From CAVWNR01 sp963756525 (GTDB taxonomy: Bacteria > Actinomycetota > Actinomycetes > Mycobacteriales > Jatrophihabitantaceae): a DNA stretch of 64,000 bases. The position numbers and the translations under genes were made by a program. The notes under the pieces were generated by a model. The model had not been told where the DNA came from. It did not search any database and saw only the letters and a list, made by a program, of their open reading frames with translations. Positions within the stretch are counted from its first letter, which is position 1. Each line of letters starts with the position of its first letter. Of the stretch, positions 42,075 through 50,322 are shown piece by piece. The stretch covers positions 682,001 to 746,000 of the forward strand of contig CAVWNR010000001.1 in the NCBI GenBank assembly GCA_963756525.1, given 5' to 3'.

Positions 42075-42748
42075 CCGAGACTGGGCCGGTCGCGATCCTG
42101 GTGGGCGCCGGGCCGCGCCTCGGCGAGGCGATCGCCCGCCGCTTCGGGCGCGACGGGTACCGAGTGCTGCTCGTCGCCCGTGACGACGAACGGCTCTCGC
42201 ACATGGCCGAACGGCTGCGGGGGGAGGGCGTCGATGCGAGCTGGGCCAGCGCCGACGTCGCGGATGCCGGCATGCTGACCGCGACCGTGCGGGGGCTGGT
42301 GCGTCGCGCCGGGCGGGTCGACGTCGCGCACCACAACGTCTCGGTCTGGCGCGACGCGACGGCCGCGGAGTTGACCGCCGAACAGTTGCTGGCCGACCTG
42401 GCGGGTGGCGCGGCGAGCCTGCTGGCACTGAGCCGCGCGGTCACACCGTCGATGAGCGCCGCCGGCCGGGGCACGATCCTGGCTACCGGCTCGGCGGCCG
42501 CCGATTCGCCGTCGCCGGCCGCGGCAAGCCTGGGGGTCCAGAAGGCGGCGCTGCGCGCGCTCGTCCAGGTGCTGGCGGCTGACCTGCGCCCGCGCGGCAT
42601 CCACGTCGCCATGGCCTCGGTGAACGGTGTGCTCGCACCGGCCGGGCCGGTCGAGCCGGATCGGGTGGCCGAGCTGTTCGCCCAGCTGGCCGACGAGACC
42701 AACGCGCCGCCCGAGACGTGGCGGACCGTCGTGCCGTTCCCGTCGTGA
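42071..42748 (+). CDS. Short-chain dehydrogenase/reductase-like protein (atypical)
   Basis: A 225-residue Rossmann-fold protein. The nucleotide-binding VGAGPRLGEAIARRFG (TGxxxGxG-like) and the ARDDERL region suggest NADP(H). The catalytic SxYxxxK is incomplete: the Ser region reads LATGSAAADS and the Lys lies in SLGVQKAALR, but the Tyr four residues before the Lys is Leu. It may be inactive or bind a ligand only. It overlaps kbl by ATGA, so it is translated with the threonine genes; a link to them is unproved. Confidence 0.85.
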   Translation: MTETGPVAILVGAGPRLGEAIARRFGRDGYRVLLVARDDERLSHMAERLRGEGVDASWASADVADAGMLTATVRGLVRRAGRVDVAHHNVSVWRDATAAELTAEQLLADLAGGAASLLALSRAVTPSMSAAGRGTILATGSAAADSPSPAAASLGVQKAALRALVQVLAADLRPRGIHVAMASVNGVLAPAGPVEPDRVAELFAQLADETNAPPETWRTVVPFPS

Positions 42749-42767
42749 CGCCGCCGGCGCTGTTCCA

Positions 42768-45239
42768 CTAGGTGTGCGTCGAGCCGAATCTGACGCGGGC
42801 GCCGAGCGCGCGGCGTAGATCGTCGGCGGCGTCGGTCACCGAATGTCGGATGTGTTGGTCGAGTGCGGCGCGGCCCAGCAGCGAATCCGCGGACCGCAGC
42901 GTGGCCGCGTCGACGGCCGTCCGCGGAAACGCGAGGGACGCGAGTCGCTTGACGACCCAGCCCGACCGCAGGGTCGCCGTCGCCTCGATCTCGGCGAAGT
43001 ACCGCTGGACGAACGGCGCGGTGAGCTCTGTCTGCTGCGGATGCCAGAAACCTCGCGCGAGCGCGTACAGCTCGTAGTTCGAGCGATCCGCGTCGGTCAT
43101 CAACGTCTGCCAGACGCGTTCCTTGCCCGCCGGGTCCGGCCGCAGGGCGCGGCACTCAGCCGCGTGGACAACGCCCTGTGCGCTGTGGTCGGCGGCCGCC
43201 TCGGCGTCGACGTCGGCCGGCGTCACGGCGCCGAGGGCAGCGAGCCGATGGACGACGGTCCAGCGCAGCTCCGTGTCGAGCAGCAACCCGTCCGGCAGGC
43301 AACGACGCCCGGCAAGCCAGTCGCTCAGCCTGGCGACGTCCGAGGTCGCGGCGACCCACGCGCGAACCGCCGCCAGCTGACGCCCCGATGCCGGTGGCGC
43401 AACCTCGGCGATTCGCTCGGCGGTCGCCGCGACGCCCGCATACCCGTTTTCACGCGGCGCGCCGTCCGGCAGGTAGACGCCGGCGAGCGTGTCGACGGCC
43501 CAGCGGGCCACTTCGGCGATCACCGCGTCGATGCGCTCGGTGGACAGGCCGGACTCGGCGATGCGCAGCGCCAGCGCGGGATGGATCTCGGCGTCAGAGA
43601 CGGCCAGGCGCAGCGCGTTCCAGATCACCACCCGAGCGGCGCCGTCTTGCACGGCGGGAAGCAGGTCAGGCATCGCCTCCCACTCCGTCGCGGTGAGCGC
43701 GATCTTCGCCCAGGTCTGGTCGCTGGCGTCGGGGAGGGTGAGGACGGGATGGCCGTCCAGGCTGACCGGCACCGACCCGGCGTCCAGCGTCACGTCCACA
43801 CGGCTCAGTTCCAAACCGGCCATGCCGTAGCCCGCGACGGCAACGGTGTGCGGGCGGCGCGCCGATGCGCCGCCGGACTCGACCCGCGAACCCGCGCTGC
43901 CGTTGACCACGCGAAGCGTGTCCAACCCGGACGTGTGCAGCCAGCGGTCGGTCCACTGCGGCAGATCACGCGCACCGGCCGCCGTCCAGGCCGACATCAG
44001 ATCATCGAACTCTGCGGTGCCGTACGCGTGCTCGGCGACGTAGCGGCGCAGGCCGTTCAGGAAGACGTTCTCGCCGAGATGGTTGGCGAGCTGCCGCAAC
44101 ACCGAAGCACCCTTGGCGTAGGAGATGCCGTCGAAGTCGTTCAACGCGGTGCGGGCGTCCGGGACGCCGTTGCCGGCGACGGGGTGAGTCGTCGGCCGAC
44201 GGTCGGCGGCGTAACCCCACGACTTGCGCGCGATACCGAACTGCACCCATGCCGGGCGTCCGGCCGCGTCCTCGCAGACTCGGCAGCCGAGATACTCGGC
44301 AAACGACTCGTTCAGCCAGAGTTCGTCCCACCAGCGCATGGTGACGAGATCGCCGAACCACATGTGCGCCATCTCGTGCGCGATCGTGCTGGCGCGCTGG
44401 CAGCGGTCGTCGTCGGTAACCCGCGAGCGGAAGACGAACGAGTCGCGCAGTGTCACGCAGCCGGGGTTCTCCATCGCGCCGGCGTTCAAGTCCGGCACGA
44501 ACGCCTGGTGATACTCGCCCCACGGGTAGCGGATGCCGAAGAGCCGGTGGAACTCGTCCAGCGCTGCCCGGGTCACGGCGAGGATCTCACCGGCCTCACG
44601 ATCGAGGTGTTCGGCGAGCGACGCACGCGCGTGCAGGGCGAGGATGATGCCGTCGTGCTCGGCCGCGACCGTGTGGTACGGGCCTGCGACAAGCGTGGTG
44701 AAGTACGTGGCGAGGGGATGGGCGGTCGTCAAGTGCCACCTGCCGGCCGCGATACGGCGTGCCGGGGCATTGCCGACTACCGTCCAGTCGGGCGGGCACC
44801 GCACGTCGAGCGCGAACGGCGCCTTGAGGTCGGGCTGGTCGAAGCAGGCGAACCAGCGCGGCGCCGCATCCAGGAACGACATACCGTACAGGTAGGCCTG
44901 CCCGTCGGCTGGGTCGACGTGGCGGTGCAGGCCCTCCCCGTCGTGCGAGTAGGCCATGATCGCCTCGACGACGAGCTCATTGCGTTCAGCGAGCCCGTCG
45001 AGGGCGAGACGGCCGTCGACGACGCTGGCCTGGACCGGCCGCCCGTTGAGCGTCGCACGGCGCAGCTCCCGTGGCTTGACGTCGACGAAGGTGGACGTGC
45101 CCGGCACCGCGGCGAACCGGATCGTCGTCGACGAGTCGAACGTCTCTGCGCCGCGGTCGAGGTCCAGGCGCACATCGTAGGACGACACGGTGACGAGGTC
45201 GGCGCGGCGCTGCGCCTCGACCCGGGTAAGGCTCGGCAC
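42768..45239 (-). CDS. pepN: Aminopeptidase N (M1 family)
   Basis: An 823-residue zinc metallopeptidase removing N-terminal residues. Seen: the substrate motif LNAGAMENPGCVTLRDS, the zinc site HEMAHMWFGDLV (His288) with the downstream NESFAEYLG glutamate, and the long ERAP-like helical C-domain. The frame is open to 45500. GTG at 45239 (MPSLTRVEAQRR) is the family-typical start; ATG codons at 45266 and 45287 are also possible. It is divergent from a TetR gene and convergent with the short-chain dehydrogenase gene. Confidence 0.95.
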   Translation of the reverse strand: MPSLTRVEAQRRADLVTVSSYDVRLDLDRGAETFDSSTTIRFAAVPGTSTFVDVKPRELRRATLNGRPVQASVVDGRLALDGLAERNELVVEAIMAYSHDGEGLHRHVDPADGQAYLYGMSFLDAAPRWFACFDQPDLKAPFALDVRCPPDWTVVGNAPARRIAAGRWHLTTAHPLATYFTTLVAGPYHTVAAEHDGIILALHARASLAEHLDREAGEILAVTRAALDEFHRLFGIRYPWGEYHQAFVPDLNAGAMENPGCVTLRDSFVFRSRVTDDDRCQRASTIAHEMAHMWFGDLVTMRWWDELWLNESFAEYLGCRVCEDAAGRPAWVQFGIARKSWGYAADRRPTTHPVAGNGVPDARTALNDFDGISYAKGASVLRQLANHLGENVFLNGLRRYVAEHAYGTAEFDDLMSAWTAAGARDLPQWTDRWLHTSGLDTLRVVNGSAGSRVESGGASARRPHTVAVAGYGMAGLELSRVDVTLDAGSVPVSLDGHPVLTLPDASDQTWAKIALTATEWEAMPDLLPAVQDGAARVVIWNALRLAVSDAEIHPALALRIAESGLSTERIDAVIAEVARWAVDTLAGVYLPDGAPRENGYAGVAATAERIAEVAPPASGRQLAAVRAWVAATSDVARLSDWLAGRRCLPDGLLLDTELRWTVVHRLAALGAVTPADVDAEAAADHSAQGVVHAAECRALRPDPAGKERVWQTLMTDADRSNYELYALARGFWHPQQTELTAPFVQRYFAEIEATATLRSGWVVKRLASLAFPRTAVDAATLRSADSLLGRAALDQHIRHSVTDAADDLRRALGARVRFGSTHT

Positions 45240-45484
45240 GGCTCCGACGATAGGTGTTGGCGGCATCACTACTGACGACGGTTCCATGATCAAGGGCGAG
45301 CTTCGCCGCCGAGGGCGAGGACCAGCACGGCGATCACCGCCACGATCAGGTCGCCATGCCCGGCGAGCATCAGCGCCGGCTCTCGGCAGGCCCGGTGCGA
45401 CGGAGTCGGCGCAGGTAGGCGTACAGGCAGCTCGCGCCGACGGCGATGCTGGCCCGGGCCCTTGACTACAGCGCATTCGCCGGG

Positions 45485-45501
45485 CATGATTCCTAATCAT
45501 G
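45485..45501 (+). promoter_or_regulatory. Palindromic operator candidate for the TetR gene
   Basis: CATGATT-CCT-AATCATG is a perfect 7-base inverted repeat around three bases and includes the ATG start of the TetR-family gene. Such palindromes commonly serve TetR dimers. It is AT-rich against the GC-rich background. Binding has not been shown. Confidence 0.55.
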
Positions 45502-46110
45502 TTAGATAGCCCGACTCGCGATAGGAAGATGGAACGGCGTGTGGCGACGCGGGCGGAGATTCTCGACGCGGCGTGGGCGATCGCGCGGGAGAAGGGGCTA
45601 TCGGATGTGACGTTGCGCGAGGTGGGCTCGCGCGTCGGGATGCGGGGTCCTTCGCTGTATTCTTACTTCGACTCCAAGAACGCCATTTACGACGCGATGT
45701 TCGGCCAGGCATGGAGCCAGTGCCTGACCAGTTTCGATCAACTCGGGCCGATGCCGCGGTCCCCTCGGGCCGCGTTGAAGACGGTGGCGCGGGCGTTCTT
45801 CGACTTCGCGGCCGCGGACCTGGCTCGGCATCAGTTGATGAACCAGCGCACGATCCCGGGTTTCGTCCCGAGTGCCGAGGCGTACGCGCCCGCAGTCGAG
45901 GTGCTGGAGCGGGGCCGCGCCTATCTCGCCGCCTGTGGGGTGGATCGGGCGGACTACTTCGATCTGTACACCGCGTTGGTCGGCGGTCTGGTCGACGCCC
46001 AGCAGGCCAACGACCCCGGCGGGGACCGGTGGTCGCGGCTACTCGACCAGGCCATGGACATGTTCGCCGATCATGTTGGACTGCCCCGATCCAGAAGGAG
46101 TTCGAGATGA
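45499..46110 (+). CDS. TetR-family transcriptional regulator
   Basis: A 203-residue regulator. The helix-turn-helix is AREKGLSDVTLREVGSRVGM followed by GPSLYSYFDSKNAIYDAMF (about residues 29-67). The C-terminal half is a ligand-binding domain of unknown ligand. The start lies inside a palindrome, suggesting autoregulation. Its stop overlaps the next ATG (ATGA), so it is co-translated with the maleylpyruvate-isomerase-family gene, a likely target. Confidence 0.92.
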   Translation: MLDSPTRDRKMERRVATRAEILDAAWAIAREKGLSDVTLREVGSRVGMRGPSLYSYFDSKNAIYDAMFGQAWSQCLTSFDQLGPMPRSPRAALKTVARAFFDFAAADLARHQLMNQRTIPGFVPSAEAYAPAVEVLERGRAYLAACGVDRADYFDLYTALVGGLVDAQQANDPGGDRWSRLLDQAMDMFADHVGLPRSRRSSR

Positions 46111-46874
46111 CCCAGAGCAATTCGCTCGCAGATCCGCCGACCGCACCGAGGACCTCCACCCTCGACCGGCCGATCCTCATGCGTCTCGCCGCCACCGAAT
46201 ACGTTCGATTCGGCGCCCTGCTGGCCGGCTTGGACGCCGAGGACTGGGCCCGGCCCACCGAATGCGCGAAGTGGGACGTCCGGGCGATGGCCGGACACGT
46301 GCTGGGCATGGCGGACATGGCCGCCTCGATCCGGGAAGCGCGCCGTCAGCAGAAAGCCGCGGCCCAACGCGGCGGGGTGTTCATCGACGCCCTCACCGCC
46401 TTGCAGGTGCAGGAGCGAGCCGAGCTGACACCGGAGCAGGTGACGGAGCGGTTCCAGGTCATCGGCCCGCGCGCGGCCCGCGCGCGACAGCGAACGCCCG
46501 CTTTCATCCGGCGCCGGAAGATGCCCATGCCGCAGAACGTCGGCGGGCGGCAGGAGACCTGGAGCCTCGGCTACCTCATCGACACCGTCATGACCCGCGA
46601 CCCGTGGATGCACCGCATCGACATCAGCCGCGCCGCCGGCCGCCCGCTTATCCTCAGCGCCGACCATGACGGGGTTCTCGTCGGCGACATCGTCAGCGAA
46701 TGGGCCGCCCGGCACCACGCCCCGTGCCACCTTGAGCTCACCGGGCCCGCCGGCGGATCCTGGACGTTCGGGTACGGCGGACCGAGCATGGAACTCGACG
46801 CGATCGAGTTCTGCCGCACCGTGTCCGGACGCGAGCCCGGTACCGGGCTGCTTGCCACCGAAGTGCCGTTCTGA
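46107..46874 (+). CDS. Maleylpyruvate isomerase-family (mycothiol-dependent, DinB-like) protein
   Basis: A 255-residue protein with the N-terminal four-helix DinB/MDMPI domain: ARPTECAKWDVRAMAGHVLG supplies the first metal-binding His, and MTRDPWMHRIDI a second. A C-terminal SCP2-like part follows (CHLELTGPAGGSWTFG). Known members use mycothiol and a divalent metal in aromatic or thiol metabolism. AGAAGGAG precedes the ATG. The TetR gene upstream probably controls it. Confidence 0.88.
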   Translation: MTQSNSLADPPTAPRTSTLDRPILMRLAATEYVRFGALLAGLDAEDWARPTECAKWDVRAMAGHVLGMADMAASIREARRQQKAAAQRGGVFIDALTALQVQERAELTPEQVTERFQVIGPRAARARQRTPAFIRRRKMPMPQNVGGRQETWSLGYLIDTVMTRDPWMHRIDISRAAGRPLILSADHDGVLVGDIVSEWAARHHAPCHLELTGPAGGSWTFGYGGPSMELDAIEFCRTVSGREPGTGLLATEVPF

Positions 46875-47014
46875 CGGACACCCGCGTCGACGAGATCGCC
46901 GATCACATCTACCGGCAGGAATGGCTCGCGCAAGACCACGGCGCCTGCTCGAACGCCGATGCCCGGACCGAGCGCGTGACATGGTCAGCAGTCGCATACT
47001 CGTCGGGTTCGTGA
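46871..47014 (+). pseudogene. Possible N-terminal fragment of an MBL-fold hydrolase
   Basis: Between the neighbouring genes a 47-codon frame reads TDTRVDEIADHIYRQEWLAQ, resembling the first strand of metallo-beta-lactamase-fold proteins (VDEIADGIYR). It then turns into unrelated sequence and stops at 47012-47014. No intact gene is present. The assignment rests on one short motif. Confidence 0.3.
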
Positions 47015-47015
47015 A

Positions 47016-47537
47016 GTGAAGCCGACGCCAGCTCCGGTGCTCGTAGTCCTCGCCGGCCGGCCGGGTACCGGCAAGACCACGCTGGCCCGCAGACTCGTCG
47101 ACGAGCTACACGCTGCCTACCTACGCATTGACGCCATTGAAACCGCGATCGTCCGTTGCGAACTGGCGCAGCCTCCGGTCGGACCAGTCGGATACGTTGT
47201 GGCCCACGAACTCGCTGCCGCAAATCTGACCCTTGGCAGGTCGGTCGTCGTGGACGCGGTCAACCCTGTCCCGCAGGCACGAGCCGGCTGGCAACCGCTC
47301 GCTTCGCGAGCGCGCCTTGTCTTCTTGGAAACCGTGATACCTGACGAGAGCGAGCACCAGCGCCGAGTGACAGCAAGACGGCCGGACATGGCTGGACAGG
47401 CCGTGCCAACCTGGGATGCCGTGCTGGCGGCTGACTACGCTGCCTGGGACGAGACCCGTGACGGCCAACGTCACGTGATTGATACGACCGACACCGAGCA
47501 AGCAGTTGCCGATGCGCTTCGGCTCGTGCAGCGGTGA
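47016..47537 (+). CDS. P-loop kinase-like ATPase (AAA_33/zeta-toxin-like fold)
   Basis: A 173-residue protein with Walker A GRPGTGKTTLARRL at the N-terminus, VDAVNPVPQARAGW as the second conserved loop and a lid-like HQRRVTARRPDMAG. The fold is that of small-molecule kinases such as chloramphenicol phosphotransferase and zeta-like kinases. The substrate is unknown. GTG at 47016 is two bases after the preceding fragment. Confidence 0.8.
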   Translation: MKPTPAPVLVVLAGRPGTGKTTLARRLVDELHAAYLRIDAIETAIVRCELAQPPVGPVGYVVAHELAAANLTLGRSVVVDAVNPVPQARAGWQPLASRARLVFLETVIPDESEHQRRVTARRPDMAGQAVPTWDAVLAADYAAWDETRDGQRHVIDTTDTEQAVADALRLVQR

Positions 47538-47695
47538 CTCACACGCTCGACCAACCACTTGCGCCAGCTCGATTGTCCACATAATCGAAGCCGACCTGAT
47601 CAGATCGCGAACGAAGGAGGGTATGCAGGGGGCGTGGAACGCGCAACGCCGAACAGGTCGCCGACCCGTCTACCGCGCTTTCCCGCAGCGAGCAG

Positions 47696-48522
47696 CTAGA
47701 TGCACTGGCCACAGCCACCCGGCTGGTCGTCGTTGAGGACGCGGCGGAGGGTGGCGTCCAGCCGTCGGCGCAGGGTCGTCGTGTCGGCGGCGAGCGTGCT
47801 GATCAGGATTCCCGGCCCGGGGAGCGCCATGACGGTCGCGTCGCTTCCGGTGCTGTCGTGACGGGTCAGCTCGTCGCGACCGGGGTCGATGACCAGCAGA
47901 GAGTCCGCGCTGCGGTGGCCGGCGGTGACGGCCGGGCCGTCCCAACCAACGGCTGCCGGTCCGACGATGAGCTGCTGGTCGTAGAGGGGATGGTCGCCGA
48001 GCACTGTCCGGAGCCGCTGGCGAAGCGAACCGGGCTGCTCGCCGTACCGACCGAACAGCACTTCTTCGCGCAACAGGAGACGGGCGCCGGCAGCTAATGT
48101 GACGTGGACGTCAAGGCGGTGGCGGCAGCCGCGCGCGGCGATCACCAGCTGCGGGAGCCAGGCCAGGGTCGCGCCGGCACAGACCCGGATGTCGACTTCG
48201 GTGCACGACGGTTCGCCGTGCGGGCCGGGCAGCAGCAGCCTCGGGGAGACCTCGCCGAGGATCAGCGCGCTGCTCGGCCCGACAGTGACTTCCAGCCGCA
48301 GGATGTCCCGCCGACGGGGCCGGCGCCTCCCGCGCTGAGGTGGACGGTGGCGGGGACGGCATCCTGCCCGGCCCAGGCAGTGGCGGTGTTCTGCTCGAGC
48401 GGCAGAGTGGACCGCAGCATGAGCGGCCAGCTGGAGCGCAGCTCGCGTATGCGGGTGTGCTGCCGGCCGCCGGGTCGCGGCCGGTCGGCTTCGGTCGCCA
48501 ACCGGGCCAGCGCCTGGGTCAC
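47696..48522 (-). pseudogene. ureD: Urease accessory protein UreD, frameshifted
   Basis: The N-terminal part (48522 to about 48310) reads RIRELRSSWPLMLRSTLP and TVHLSAGGAGPVGG. After one missing base near 48308-48312 the frame continues as LRLEVTVGPSSALILGEVSP, RLDVHVTLAAGARLLLREEV and GRYGEQPGSLRQRL and ends at 47696. UreD is a chaperone for nickel insertion into urease. The single frameshift breaks it, unless it is an assembly error. It follows a ureG fragment by ten bases, as in real ureFGD operons, but the urease subunit genes and ureF are absent. Confidence 0.75.
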
Positions 48523-48532
48523 CGGGGTGTGG

Positions 48533-48811
48533 TCAAGCGTCCGCGGCGAGCTGGGTGCGCACCCCGGCGGTCACCTCGCCGGCCGCGGGATCCTCGACGA
48601 GGGAGAGGAAGCAGACTGGCCGGTCGCCGCGTTGCGCCTTGGCGTCGCGGGCCATAACAGACAGATCCGCGCGCACCTGCCCGGCGAGGTCGGTCTTGTT
48701 GATCACCAGTAGGTCGGCGGAGGTAACACCCGGGCCGCCCTTGCGGGGCACCTTGTCGCCACCGGCGACGTCGATGACGAAGATCTGCCGGTGGACCAGC
48801 CCGCGGCCCGC
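48533..48811 (-). pseudogene. ureG: Urease accessory GTPase UreG, 3' fragment
   Basis: The last part of UreG is intact: RQIFVIDVAGGDKVPRKGGP, then TSADLLVINKTDLAGQVRAD (the NKxD GTP-binding motif) and a normal C-terminus ending before ureD. The upstream half, including the P-loop, is missing, and an in-frame stop (TAG at about 48812-48814) precedes the fragment. The deletion removed whatever lay upstream, so no functional urease maturation is encoded here. Confidence 0.75.
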
Positions 48812-48814
48812 CCA

Positions 48815-49207
48815 CGACGGCTACAGCGGCATCCGAATCGGCCCGCGGCGCAGACGCTCAGTCCGCCGGGGTACGAAGGCGCCCATCCTTGCGCGCGGCA
48901 CCAGTCCTGGCTTTGTACGAGACTTCGTAGCGCACGGGCACGTCATACGGGACGGACGCAGCGGGCAAATCGCCAGGGTGAGCGCCGGTGGTCCAGAACG
49001 ACGAGCCTGGAAACTATGCCGACCCTCGCATCGTCACGCGTTCGCCGACCCGTCCCATCATCGGTGAACCCGGACGGGTGTTACCGAGATCAGCGGAAGA
49101 TCGCGTCCCTTGCACAGCGGGACGGCCATCGGCATCGCCAGCGAGCGTTGCCGAACGGCCTCGTGTGCAGACAGTGCAGCCGCGAACGACAGGACCGGCC
49201 CGGCGGC
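48815..49207. other. Stretch of unrecognised DNA beyond the ureG break
   Basis: About 390 bases in which no gene or motif was recognised on either strand. Its composition is less GC-rich in places than the core. It probably represents scrambled remains at the deletion end point. Confidence 0.4.
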
Positions 49208-49969
49208 TCAGCGCACGGCGACCAGCACCCGGTCGTCGCCGTGCTGCCATACCACCCCGGCTTCAGCGAATCCCGCGTTGCGCAGCGCCCGGATGTGATC
49301 GTCCACGGTGGGCGCCTGGTCGACGCGGTGCTCGACGCCGGCCGGCCCGCGCCGGGCGTCCAGCTCGGCGAGCTCCGGCGCGCGCTCGACGGCCCGCCAC
49401 CATGCGGCCCAGTCCTCGTCGTCCAGTGCGCCGACGCGATGCGCGCGCTGTCGTCCCACGGCTCGGGTGATCTCGTCGAGGTGCGGTCGGGTTGCTCCGT
49501 CGAAGAGGTGGTCACCGTTGACGAGGACGCCACCGGCGCGCAGCGACTCCGCGCACGTCATGTACAGCGCGGCGAGCTGCCCATGCGTGAGCCAGTGCAG
49601 CGCGGTCGTGCTGACGAATGCGTCCGGAGCACGGTCGAGATCCAGCGCGTCGACCCAGCCGTCCATGCGCAGGTCATGCTCGATCAGTCGCAGGCCGGTC
49701 CGGTCCCCGTAGCCCGCGCTGGCCAGCCCCAGCAGCAGGGGATCGGCATCGACACCGACGACACGAGCCTGCGGGAGCCGGTCGAGCAGCCGGATCGCCA
49801 GCGAGCCCGGCCCGACCCCGAGGTCGACGACGAGCGGATCCGGGCGCCGGGTGGCGTCCTCGACGACGTCCGCGATGACGGCGAAGCGCTCCTCGCGGTC
49901 GGGCAGGTAGAACTGTTGCTGACGGTCCCAGCGGTCCAGCCAGGCGAGGGCTTGTTGCTGCGTCGGCAC
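49208..49969 (-). CDS. Class I SAM-dependent methyltransferase
   Basis: A 253-residue methyltransferase. Motif I is LVVDLGVGPGSLAIRLL, with the acidic VVGVDADPLLLGLA and the motif IV region DAFVSTTALHWLTH. The substrate is unknown. The GTG start at 49969 leads into QQALAWLDRWDRQQQF. It stands alone among damaged genes, yet its own frame is intact. Confidence 0.85.
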   Translation of the reverse strand: MPTQQQALAWLDRWDRQQQFYLPDREERFAVIADVVEDATRRPDPLVVDLGVGPGSLAIRLLDRLPQARVVGVDADPLLLGLASAGYGDRTGLRLIEHDLRMDGWVDALDLDRAPDAFVSTTALHWLTHGQLAALYMTCAESLRAGGVLVNGDHLFDGATRPHLDEITRAVGRQRAHRVGALDDEDWAAWWRAVERAPELAELDARRGPAGVEHRVDQAPTVDDHIRALRNAGFAEAGVVWQHGDDRVLVAVR

Positions 49970-50029
49970 CGTGACTCCGTTACTGTCGTCATGTTATTTG
50001 CTAGTAACCGACGCTATCGACAGGGACGA

Positions 50030-50322
50030 GACTGGTCGTCGGCTCCGCGAGGTCTTCGCCCAGGTCGAGGACGGCGACCTCGACGGCGCCGCCAGAACGC
50101 TCAACGCGTTGCTGGATCGATGGCAGCCCACGCTGGGCGGCAAGCTGCGCGATGGTGCCGGCTACGGTGTTGGGCAGCGAATACGCGACTCGGCTCGGCG
50201 CGTGCGCAGCGCCGGCATGCGATCGCGTCTATGTCGACGTCTCGCGCAACGGCACGCGCCGGTTCTGCTCAACCGCCTGCCAGAGCAGGGTCAAGGCCAC
50301 CGCATACCGCGCGCGGCACTAG
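50030..50322 (+). pseudogene. CGNR zinc-finger (ABATE-type) protein fragment
   Basis: The C-terminal zinc finger is clear: ACAAPACDRVYVDVSRNGTR then FCSTACQSRVKATAYRAR, ending in the TAG at 50320-50322. An ABATE-like N-terminal piece (LREVFAQVEDGDLDGAARTL) lies in a different frame upstream, and the middle is missing or shifted. It touches the stop codon of the second DUF222/HNH gene. It was probably a transcription regulator. Confidence 0.65.

Noticed and set aside
48308..48312. Programmed frameshift in ureD
   Set aside because: No slippery heptamer or downstream structure is evident and the neighbouring ureG is also truncated, so decay or a read error is simpler.
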